The notes under the pieces are model-generated. The model saw only the letters and a list, made by a program, of their open reading frames with translations. It ran no database searches and had not been told where the DNA came from. The translations under genes and the position numbers were made by a program. DNA of 7,267 nt, taken from assembly GCA_002362155.1 (NCBI GenBank), contig DETN01000076.1, positions 3,105 to 10,371 of the forward strand, given 5' to 3'. Positions 1-5,285 of this stretch are shown in pieces. Source of the stretch: Lachnospiraceae bacterium UBA3287 (GTDB lineage Bacteria; Bacillota; Clostridia; Lachnospirales; Lachnospiraceae). Numbering within the stretch: the first letter of the stretch is position 1; each line of letters opens with the position of its first letter.

Positions 1-264
1 GTCGGCAGGGGCAATCCCGAATGGAACATGTCCGCGCCCCACGGCGCAGGCCGCCTTATGTCCCGTACAAAGGCAAAAGAGGATCTTTCCCTGGAAGAAT
101 ACCGAAAGACAATGGAGGGCATTTACACTACCTCCGTCAATGAGAGCACCCTGGACGAAGCGCCAATGGCCTACAAGTCCCTGGACGACATCATTGATGT
201 GATCCGTGACTCCGTTGACGTGGTAGATGTCATGAAGCCCGTATTTAACTTTAAGGCAGGCTGA
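1..264 (+). CDS. rtcB: RtcB-type RNA ligase, C-terminal end (5' partial)
   Basis: The reading frame is open from base 1 and stops at TGA 262-264, giving the last 87 residues of a protein that would be about 400 residues in full. RtcB joins RNA 2',3'-cyclic phosphate (or 3'-phosphate) ends to 5'-OH ends using GTP and Mn2+, acting in RNA repair or tRNA splicing. Seen here: the block NMSAPHGAGRLMSR (window residues 9-22) carries the HGAGR signature, whose histidine (residue 14) corresponds to the histidine that is guanylylated in characterised RtcB proteins. Near the end, DEAPMAYK (about residues 52-59) matches the conserved C-terminal nucleotide-contact region, and the protein ends VMKPVFNFKAG, also typical. 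The gene lies 40 bases ahead of a small XRE regulator, same strand, so it is probably the first visible gene of an operon. The start, promoter and N-terminal metal site lie outside the window, so function of the whole protein cannot be judged. Confidence 0.93.
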   Translation, partial: VGRGNPEWNMSAPHGAGRLMSRTKAKEDLSLEEYRKTMEGIYTTSVNESTLDEAPMAYKSLDDIIDVIRDSVDVVDVMKPVFNFKAG

Positions 265-304
265 CCGTGCAGAGGTCATGGTCATCCTGCCCGGGGAGGA
301 GAGC

Positions 305-535
305 ATGACCTTTACCATACCTACCATAAACATGACTGCTACCGGCAGCAACATAAACCGTATGAGGATCGAAGCCGGCATGAGCGTAAGACAGCTGCAG
401 GATGTCTTCGGCTTCACCACCCCTCAGGCCATCTACAAGTGGCAGCACGGGACCGCCATGCCTACCCTGGACAACCTGGTCATCCTGGCGGCGGTCTTCC
501 ACGTCCACATGGACGACATCATAGTCAGAAACTGA
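305..535 (+). CDS. Small XRE-family helix-turn-helix regulator
   Basis: A 76-residue protein that is almost entirely one lambda-Cro/XRE DNA-binding domain. The five-helix fold can be traced from about residue 14 (GSNINRMRIEAGMSVRQL) through the recognition-helix region around TTPQAIYKWQHG (residues about 38-49) to the last helices (TLDNLVILAAVF, then the ending MDDIIV). There is no ligand-binding or dimerisation domain beyond the helix-turn-helix. I chose the ATG at 305 because GGGGAGGAG sits a few bases upstream; the earlier in-frame ATG at 278 has only AGAGG two to three bases away and would add nine residues that do not belong to the fold. It lies 40 bases after rtcB and 10 bases before the HD-hydrolase gene, so it is likely cotranscribed with both and may control them, which is inference from position. 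The IYKWQ-type family is, as I recall, common in Clostridia; its targets are not known to me. Confidence 0.85.
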   Translation: MTFTIPTINMTATGSNINRMRIEAGMSVRQLQDVFGFTTPQAIYKWQHGTAMPTLDNLVILAAVFHVHMDDIIVRN

Positions 536-545
536 AAGGATTCTT

Positions 546-989
546 ATGATCTATACAAAGCTGACCAATAAAGCCATGAAGCTCTGCTACGAAGCCCACA
601 TGGGGCAGACCGACAAGAGCGGCCTGCCCTATGTCTTCCACCCCTTTCATGTGGCGGAGCAGATGCAGGACGAATATACCACCGCGGCAGCCCTCCTGCA
701 CGATACGCTGGAGGATACCTGGGTGACCCCGGACTATCTCCGGAAGGAGGGATTTCCCGAAGAAGTGGTGAAGGCCCTGATCCTTCTGACCCATGACCCG
801 GCGGAGCCATACATGGACTATGTCAGGCGCATAAAGAAAAACCCCCTGGCCAGGGCCGTAAAAATGGCTGACCTGGCCCACAACGCGGACCTTTCCAGGC
901 TGGAGAGCGCGGGAGAAGGAGACATGGAGAAGGCGCGAAGGAGAGCGGAAAAATACAGAAAGGCTATGGAAATACTGACAACTGAATAA
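546..989 (+). CDS. Stand-alone HD-domain hydrolase, Rel/SpoT-like (small alarmone hydrolase type)
   Basis: A 147-residue cytoplasmic protein consisting of one HD domain resembling the (p)ppGpp-hydrolase half of Rel/SpoT. Seen: HPFHVAEQM with H32; AALLHDTLEDT with H52-D53 (the HD pair) and E56-D57; VKMADLAHNADLSRL with D109 and N113. These line up one for one with the metal-binding histidines and aspartate, the ED pair, and the later Asp and Asn (four residues apart) of the Rel hydrolase site. No synthetase, TGS or ACT domain follows, so it fits the small alarmone hydrolase (Mesh1-like) class, which removes pyrophosphate from the 3' position of (p)ppGpp. It is somewhat shorter than Mesh1 (about 180 residues). 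The ATG at 546 has AAAGGA five bases ahead; the preceding gene stops only 10 bases upstream. A terminator at 1028-1085 follows. The substrate is inferred: related HD proteins can act on other nucleotides. Confidence 0.88.
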   Translation: MIYTKLTNKAMKLCYEAHMGQTDKSGLPYVFHPFHVAEQMQDEYTTAAALLHDTLEDTWVTPDYLRKEGFPEEVVKALILLTHDPAEPYMDYVRRIKKNPLARAVKMADLAHNADLSRLESAGEGDMEKARRRAEKYRKAMEILTTE

Positions 990-1027
990 TGAGAGATCTT
1001 AACAGAGCGGAAAGCTCAGACAGGTAC

Positions 1028-1085
1028 AAGGACCCTCCGGGGCGCTGCAAAGTATTCCTGCAGCGGCGCCCCGGAGGGTCCTTTT
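1028..1085 (+). terminator. Rho-independent terminator after the rtcB-xre-HD operon
   Basis: A perfect 14-bp stem pairs 1030-1043 with 1068-1081 (GC-rich arm GGACCCTCCGGGGC). It continues as a 5-bp GCTGC/GCAGC stem (1044-1048 with 1060-1064) after a 3-base bulge (1065-1067), with an 11-base loop. TTTT follows at 1082-1085, then GTTTC, so it works best for the plus strand and lies 40 bases past the HD-gene stop. The minus-strand gene ending at 1148 converges on it; on that strand only a poor T tract follows, so two-way action is possible but weaker. Confidence 0.88.
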
Positions 1086-1147
1086 GTTTCCCTGCCGGAT
1101 CAGGACGGCTGGGAAGCGCGAATGCCTGTATGGATCAGAAAACTGCC

Positions 1148-2335
1148 TTATACAGAAGCGTCTTTTTCATGTTTTTCGGGAAGAGCGGTCCTGGAAAGGC
1201 CCTTCAGGGGCCTCAGGTAAGTCTCCCGGAACTGTTCAAAGGCCTTTTTGGCATCGCCGAGGGCCACGTCCGTGCCGGCCCGCCCCAGCTTTTTGAGGGT
1301 CTCCACCACGGATTTCTGGACTTCGGGATCCAGCTCTTTTGCGGCTTTCATAATGGCGTTGTAGGAGGCTCTTTTATCCTCTATGAGATCTTCCAGGGTG
1401 GCGGCTCCGGAGGCTTCCATGGAGTCGAAAACGGCGTTTACGAAGATGACCTTTTCTTCGTCGGTGAGGCTGGAGATCCACTGGTCAAGGGCAGAGTTGA
1501 GGAAGCGGCTGGAGACCGACTGGGCCTCTGCCAGTTCAAAGCCCTGATAGTTGACCTGCCAGGAGTAGGGGTTGTGCTGTTCCACCCAGTTGGAGCTGGA
1601 GCAGCGCACGATCCTGGAGGCGTGCTTGTTGTCCATGATGATGCCGATGACGGAGGATTCGGGGATGGTCAGCTGGACCTTGGGAAGGACGGCCCTGTAT
1701 TCCGGCGTTTCCGTGATCTTTTCGTTGAAGCCCGGACCGTCGTTGGAATATACGATGGAGATCCTGCCCCTGTATGCTACGTCGCAGAAGGCGGCGGCAT
1801 AGACCGCCAGATTTCCTCCCTTGGAGTGGCCGCCCACCATGACCGGTCCCTGGGTGACCGCCATGACGTCGTTGAGATAGGAAGCGGCCAGGAACTGGCC
1901 GGGGGTCTCGTTCATGAAGCTGGTGTTGAAGTCTTCCCGCCAGCCAACCAGAGAGTGGTCCGTTCCCCGGTATGCCACGTAGATGCTGCCATCCGGCAGA
2001 AAGCAGGTGACGGCGGCGAACTGGATCTGCCTTTCCCGGTCGATCTCGTCCACGTAGCGCCAGAGGCGGATCTCGCCGAAGCGCTGGGACCGGGCCGCGG
2101 CGCTGGCCAGATATTTGGGATCGTTGGGCATGCAGGACTGGTCGTAGCCCATCTGCACGTATGCGGGATATACGTCTCTGAGGGCCATGATGCCCTCTTC
2201 ACCGGGGCCGGGGACGATGCCGGTCATGTCCAGGTAGGCCAGTTCGGAAAGGATCAGGTTGTCCACGTCGTTGAAGGGGCGCTCCTTAAAGGAAAGGTCT
2301 CCCCTCCAGTCCAGATAGGAAAGAATATCTGCCAT
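1148..2335 (-). CDS. DUF2974 (Mbeg1-like) alpha/beta hydrolase, lipase-like
   Basis: A 395-residue protein. The N-terminus MADILSYLDWRGDLSF and the block NDVDNLILSELAYLDM are typical of the DUF2974/Mbeg1-like family, which is related to class 3 lipases. Seen: AYRGTD at 121-126 (the strand before the oxyanion region), the nucleophile elbow VGGHSKGGNLAVYAA with Ser171 in GHSKGG, SNDGPGF at 197-203, and HNPYSW beginning at His254, the likely catalytic histidine. The acid residue is uncertain (D199 is one candidate). After about residue 270 the chain is helical and charged. There is no signal peptide, so it is probably cytoplasmic; the substrate is unknown. The start at 2335 was chosen because GGAGGT lies six bases upstream (2342-2347 on the plus strand) and the family's N-terminus begins exactly here; a longer frame back to 2488 would add 51 unfamiliar residues that overlap the preceding terminator. 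It has its own likely promoter at 2397-2405. Confidence 0.88.
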   Translation of the reverse strand: MADILSYLDWRGDLSFKERPFNDVDNLILSELAYLDMTGIVPGPGEEGIMALRDVYPAYVQMGYDQSCMPNDPKYLASAAARSQRFGEIRLWRYVDEIDRERQIQFAAVTCFLPDGSIYVAYRGTDHSLVGWREDFNTSFMNETPGQFLAASYLNDVMAVTQGPVMVGGHSKGGNLAVYAAAFCDVAYRGRISIVYSNDGPGFNEKITETPEYRAVLPKVQLTIPESSVIGIIMDNKHASRIVRCSSSNWVEQHNPYSWQVNYQGFELAEAQSVSSRFLNSALDQWISSLTDEEKVIFVNAVFDSMEASGAATLEDLIEDKRASYNAIMKAAKELDPEVQKSVVETLKKLGRAGTDVALGDAKKAFEQFRETYLRPLKGLSRTALPEKHEKDASV

Positions 2336-2355
2336 AGCGTTACCTCCGGGCAGGG

Positions 2356-2377
2356 GGCCGGACAGGAAATGCCGGCC
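2356..2377 (-). other. GC-rich hairpin in the leader of the DUF2974 gene
   Basis: GGCCGG (2356-2361) and CCGGCC (2372-2377) are perfect inverted arms around a 10-base loop. The hairpin lies between the proposed promoter and the GGAGGT ribosome binding site (2342-2347), ending 8 bases from it. It could shield or stabilise the start of the message. No T tract follows, so it is not a terminator. Six GC pairs can arise by chance in DNA of this composition. Confidence 0.35.
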
Positions 2378-2396
2378 GTCACAGTTACTTAAGGCC

Positions 2397-2405
2397 ATTT
2401 TACCA
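2397..2405 (-). promoter_or_regulatory. Likely extended -10 promoter of the DUF2974 gene
   Basis: On the minus strand the sequence reads TGGTAAAAT: an extended -10 (TGn) joined to TAAAAT, five of six matches to TATAAT. No good -35 box is seen at 16-18 bases, which is usual for extended -10 promoters. Transcription would begin near 2390, giving a leader of roughly 55 bases ahead of the start codon at 2335. It lies after the terminator of the upstream LtaS-like gene, consistent with separate transcription. Confidence 0.45.
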
Positions 2406-2489
2406 CAGGGGAGGGGAGAGCGGACACCTGCCTTGTTAAGACCGGGTTCAGATATGATAAAGAAGACGAAAGCAAGAGCCCTTTCCATG

Positions 2490-2523
2490 AAAAAGGACCT
2501 CTCCCGGAAAGGGGAGGGGTCCT
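2490..2523 (-). terminator. Rho-independent terminator after the LtaS-like gene
   Basis: On the minus strand AGGACCCCTCCC (plus coordinates 2512-2523) pairs with GGGAGAGGTCCT (2494-2505), a 12-bp stem with one C-A mismatch and a six-base loop (2506-2511). A run of five T follows (plus-strand A run 2490-2494). It begins 17 bases past the stop codon of the LtaS-like gene, so that gene and the DUF2974 gene downstream are probably separate transcription units. Confidence 0.85.
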
Positions 2524-2540
2524 GAAGGGCGCCGCGGATC

Positions 2541-4157
2541 TTATTTTTCCCTGCCCGCCTTCTGGGTCTTGGCGGTAAAGTAGCGCACCAGGGCCTTTTC
2601 GAAGCGCTTTCTTTCCCGGTCCGTCAGAGGCCGGATGCTGCCTCCCTCCGTGGACAGGGTATAGGTGGCGTCGTAGAAGAGGGTATCGAAGCGGGGGCCG
2701 TCTTCCTCTCCGGGTCCGAAGAGGGAGGTGCCGAGGAAATAGTTGGGGGCGGAAATATCCAGGTAGTCTAAAAGGGTGGGGACCATGTCCAGTGTATTTC
2801 TTCCCTTCGCGTCGATGGTCTCGGGAACCACGTCCCTGTGCCAGATGGCCAGGGGCATTTCGTCCACGTCGGTGTTGACCCTTTCGTAGGCGGGGAAGGC
2901 CCTGCGGTAGAAGAGATCCCCGTAGGCGCAGTGGTCTCCGGTGAAGACCACCAGAGTATTGTCCCCAAGGGGGGAGTTCTTCAGCTTTTCCATGAAGGCC
3001 CCGAACTGGACGTCCACGTTGCGCATCTTGTTGAGGGTGGTATCCTTTCCGTCTTCGAACCTGGCCTCCCCTTTGGGAGAGTCGAAGGAGATGTGGCTTC
3101 CGAAGGTGTAGATGGCAGTCAGGAAGGGAACGTCCTTTTTCGCCTGATCCTGAAGGGTCTCCCAGAGAAGCTCGTAGGCCTGGCGGTCGGAGAGGCTGCG
3201 GGCTTCGCCCCGCAGGTCGTCCTCAAAGCCTGTCACCACCCTGTCAAAGCCAAGGCGGCCAAGATAGTCCGTAAAGAGGCGGTTCTTCGGCTCTGTATTG
3301 ATCATGACCGTGTCATAGCCCCGGCCTTTCAGGATGCTCTGGAGGGAGACCAGGGTGCTGGCGTCGTAATTGTTCAGCTGGTAGCCGGAGTAGAGCTGGC
3401 CGATCAGGGCGCAGTAGGTGGCGTAGGTATGGTTGTAATAATTGCGGAAGCGGATGGAAGAGCGCAGGAAGCGGGCCGCATTGGGCATGATCTTCCTTTT
3501 GTCCCGGATCATGTGGGAGGAGAGGCCCTCCGTGAAGATGAGGACGATGTTGGGGTTTTCGGGAAGGCTCTCCGGTCTGTCCCTGAAGCCCGGAAGGGAG
3601 TCTTTAAGGAATTCTCCCCTCCTGTCCTTAGCTGTCTTTTCTGCGGCCGAGGTCCATTTCCTGTTGACAAGGAAGGTCCGGATCATTTCCATCAGGCCGA
3701 AAAGGGGAGATCCCTCCGGCCCGCAGGCCATTAGGGCCAGGATCTGGAAAAAGAGGACGGCGCAAAGAAGGATCAGGTCCCCTGTCAGGGGCAGGGGCGT
3801 TTTCCTTACAGGGAGGGCGGTAAAGACCAGGACCGCCAGGATGGCCGCGATGTACTGGCCCATCTTGCCCAGAAGGTCCTGCCATGAGTCCAGGTTGGTC
3901 AGCATGACCAGGGTGGTGTAGGATCCTCCGAAGCACAGGACCAGGGCCTGGGCGTTGAAGAGGAAGATGACCAGAGCGTTCACGATCCATACGGGAAGCG
4001 TAAAGCGGATCAGGGCAAGATCCGTGACCGCAAAGATGACGGAAAGCTCCAGAAGGGCCTGGAGGGCAAAACGCTTTTTCCCCGTGGCCGGTACGGAGGC
4101 CAGGGCAAAGAGGGCGGAAAAGGTATATTTGAGTATGGTGGGGATGAAGCCTGTCAT
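2541..4157 (-). CDS. LtaS-like membrane sulfatase-fold protein (phosphoglycerol transferase family)
   Basis: A 538-residue membrane protein. The first 145 residues hold about five hydrophobic segments (roughly 4-22, 30-51, 55-77, 101-116, 126-145), then a linker and an outward-facing sulfatase-fold domain from about 200 to 500. Seen: PNIVLIFTEGLSSHMI with metal ligand E210; NHTYATYCALIG, where T247 (or T244) is the expected threonine nucleophile; TFGSH with H355; TLVVFTGDHCAYGD with the D408-H409 metal pair. The CALIG stretch does not match the C/S-x-P-x-R motif that makes formylglycine, so an LtaS/MdoB-like transferase is more likely than a true sulfatase. LtaS moves glycerol phosphate from phosphatidylglycerol to a membrane polymer; here the acceptor is unknown. 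It is shorter than classical LtaS (about 640 residues), mostly because the extracellular part is compact. The ribosome binding site is weak (GGCAGG about 11 bases upstream), but the first helix starts right at this methionine. A promoter is seen at 4231-4259. Confidence 0.85.
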   Translation of the reverse strand: MTGFIPTILKYTFSALFALASVPATGKKRFALQALLELSVIFAVTDLALIRFTLPVWIVNALVIFLFNAQALVLCFGGSYTTLVMLTNLDSWQDLLGKMGQYIAAILAVLVFTALPVRKTPLPLTGDLILLCAVLFFQILALMACGPEGSPLFGLMEMIRTFLVNRKWTSAAEKTAKDRRGEFLKDSLPGFRDRPESLPENPNIVLIFTEGLSSHMIRDKRKIMPNAARFLRSSIRFRNYYNHTYATYCALIGQLYSGYQLNNYDASTLVSLQSILKGRGYDTVMINTEPKNRLFTDYLGRLGFDRVVTGFEDDLRGEARSLSDRQAYELLWETLQDQAKKDVPFLTAIYTFGSHISFDSPKGEARFEDGKDTTLNKMRNVDVQFGAFMEKLKNSPLGDNTLVVFTGDHCAYGDLFYRRAFPAYERVNTDVDEMPLAIWHRDVVPETIDAKGRNTLDMVPTLLDYLDISAPNYFLGTSLFGPGEEDGPRFDTLFYDATYTLSTEGGSIRPLTDRERKRFEKALVRYFTAKTQKAGREK

Positions 4158-4230
4158 AATGAGGTAAGCCTGCCTTTCCTGATTTCGGTGCGGGGCCCCG
4201 GAGCGTTTTCTGCAGGGGCTGCACTGTGCT

Positions 4231-4259
4231 ATTGTAGCGGAAAGAGGATTTAATTTCCA
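4231..4259 (-). promoter_or_regulatory. Likely sigma-A-type promoter of the LtaS-like gene
   Basis: On the minus strand, TGGAAA (plus 4254-4259; four of six matches to TTGACA) and TACAAT (plus 4231-4236; five of six matches to TATAAT) are separated by exactly 17 bases. Transcription would start near 4224, leaving a leader of about 67 bases before the start codon at 4157. The leader contains a small perfect inverted repeat, TGCAG-GGG-CTGCA (4211-4223), at its very start, and a GGGGCCCC palindrome within 4191-4200. Confidence 0.55.
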
Positions 4260-4304
4260 TGGATAAATGGACGAAAGAGGGGGGATTTTCCGGACCGGTT
4301 CGTG

Positions 4305-4310
4305 TATAAT
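4305..4310 (+). promoter_or_regulatory. Likely -10 box of the inositol-phosphatase-family gene
   Basis: A perfect TATAAT lies 38 bases ahead of the GTG start at 4349, so a transcript would begin near 4317 with a leader of about 32 bases including AAGGAGG. The -35 region at the usual spacing is poor (GGGATT-like around 4282-4287). It lies back to back with the minus-strand promoter at 4231-4259, so 4158-4348 is a divergent control region without a gene. Confidence 0.5.
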
Positions 4311-4348
4311 GGGGAATTACCGACGAAAAAAGCAAGGAGGCAGACACC

Positions 4349-5131
4349 GTGAAGCATGCAAAAAATCCCGGCCCTGTGTACGAGGCCATTCTTCCCTATG
4401 TTCTGGAGGCCGGCAGAATGATCCGGGAAAGCGGGGACGTCCAGGTCTCTCCCAAGGCGGCCAATGATTTCGTGACCCAGATGGACCGGGCCGTGCAGGA
4501 CTACCTGCTGGAGGGCCTTGGCAGAGCCTTCCCCGGAGCCGTCTTTATCGCGGAGGAAAAGGAAAACATGACATCTGTCCCCATAGGAGAGGTCTTTATC
4601 ATCGATCCCATCGACGGGACCACCAACTTCATAAACGGCTTTCCCGCCTGCGCAGTCTGCGCGGCCTATGTGCTGGAAGGGGAAGTGGAATGCTCCTTTG
4701 TCTACAATCCCTTCAGGGAAGAGCTTTTCTCGGCGGTAAGAGGCCGGGGCGCCTTTCTGGGAGATAAGCCCATCCGCTGCAGATCCAGACAGATGGAGCA
4801 GGGCGTCTGTCTGATCGGAGACTCCTGGAAGGGGGACAAGGAGGTCCTGAGAAAGTACTTTGCCAGCTGCCGCATGATCGGCTCCGCGGAGCTGCAGATC
4901 TGCTATGTGGCCTGCGGCAGGGCCCTCTGCGACATCTCCAAGGAAATCCATCTCTGGGACTATGCGGCCGGAAAGCTGATCGCGGAGGAGGCGGGCGCCT
5001 TAGTCCTGGATATAAGCGGTGAGAGGGCCTCCCTCAAAGAGCCCTGCGCGGTTATGGTCTGCGTTCCCGAGATCCGGCAGGAAGCTATGGCAATCTGGCG
5101 GGAATCCCTGGGGATATCCGAACAGGTTTAA
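4349..5131 (+). CDS. Inositol-monophosphatase-family phosphatase
   Basis: A 260-residue cytoplasmic enzyme of the Mg2+-dependent, Li+-sensitive phosphatase superfamily. Seen in order: KAANDFVTQMD (36-46), the usual lead-in; AEEKEN with metal ligands E69-E70; IIDPIDGTTNFINGFP with D86, D89 and T91, the family signature; GSAELQICYVACGRAL (178-193); and WDYAAG with W203-D204, the second signature, where D204 binds metal. All expected catalytic residues are present and the length is normal. The start is GTG at 4349, preceded eight bases away by a near-perfect AAGGAGG (4334-4340). Members dephosphorylate inositol phosphates, fructose-1,6-bisphosphate or 3'-phosphoadenosine 5'-phosphate; the motifs do not say which, so I give no gene symbol. 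It appears to be transcribed alone: 5132-5285 has a new promoter for the next gene, although no strong terminator is seen in between. Confidence 0.92.
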   Translation: MKHAKNPGPVYEAILPYVLEAGRMIRESGDVQVSPKAANDFVTQMDRAVQDYLLEGLGRAFPGAVFIAEEKENMTSVPIGEVFIIDPIDGTTNFINGFPACAVCAAYVLEGEVECSFVYNPFREELFSAVRGRGAFLGDKPIRCRSRQMEQGVCLIGDSWKGDKEVLRKYFASCRMIGSAELQICYVACGRALCDISKEIHLWDYAAGKLIAEEAGALVLDISGERASLKEPCAVMVCVPEIRQEAMAIWRESLGISEQV

Positions 5132-5138
5132 TAAAAAT

Positions 5139-5190
5139 GTAACAAATCCGCAATAAAGAGCGAAATATTTTTAAATTGTTACGGATTTTT
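5139..5190. repeat. Two interleaved inverted repeats in the AT-rich gap
   Basis: GTAACAA (5139-5145) is the inverse complement of TTGTTAC (5176-5182), and AAATCCG (5144-5150) is the inverse complement of CGGATTT (5182-5188). Because both pairs occur in the same left-right order, the two stems overlap and exclude each other. The right-hand arm runs into TTTTT (5186-5190), so the AAATCCG/CGGATTT form could act as a weak terminator for the preceding phosphatase gene despite its long, AT-rich loop. The block also sits just upstream of the next gene's -10 box, so an operator is another reading. Confidence 0.35.
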
Positions 5191-5201
5191 GGAGAAAACT
5201 G

Positions 5202-5210
5202 TGATATGAT
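5202..5210 (+). promoter_or_regulatory. Likely extended -10 promoter of the secreted lectin-peptidase gene
   Basis: TGATATGAT is a TGn extended -10 element joined to TATGAT (five of six to consensus). No -35 hexamer is seen at normal spacing; TTGTTA at 5176-5181 is 23 bases away, too far. Transcription would start near 5217, giving a leader of about 69 bases. CTGACC (5216-5221) and GGTCAG (5239-5244) are perfect inverted arms that would form a weak hairpin at the very 5' end of the message. Confidence 0.45.
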
Positions 5211-5285
5211 ACTGTCTGACCATTCAGACCAGCTGCCAGGTCAGCTTCATAATGTTTCTGCTGAAGAACTATACAGGGGGAAATT

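Noticed and set aside
278..304. Earlier start of the XRE regulator at 278
   Set aside because: Its AGAGG is too close to the ATG, and the extra residues (translation of a GGGGAGGAG region) are better explained as the ribosome binding site of the start at 305.
989..2392. A 467-codon open frame on the plus strand
   Set aside because: It lies antisense to the DUF2974 gene, has no recognisable domain, no good ribosome binding site, runs through the terminator at 1028-1085, and its Gly/Val/Asp/His-rich text is typical of antisense shadow translation in this composition.
2336..2488. Longer start for the DUF2974 protein at 2488
   Set aside because: The added 51 residues abut the T tract of the upstream terminator, lie ahead of the likely promoter at 2397-2405, and match no family N-terminus; the ATG at 2335 has an ideal GGAGGT.
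2838..3734. A 298-codon plus-strand frame inside the LtaS-like gene
   Set aside because: It is antisense to a clear sulfatase-fold protein with conserved motifs; its residues show no family pattern.
3661..4157. Possible toxin-antitoxin or defence system among the central genes
   Set aside because: All central genes match housekeeping or envelope families with intact motifs; no nuclease, NTPase, reverse transcriptase or toxin pair is visible.
4250..4951. A 233-codon minus-strand frame that could have been a gene upstream of the LtaS-like protein
   Set aside because: It is antisense to the phosphatase signature motifs and spans both divergent promoters.
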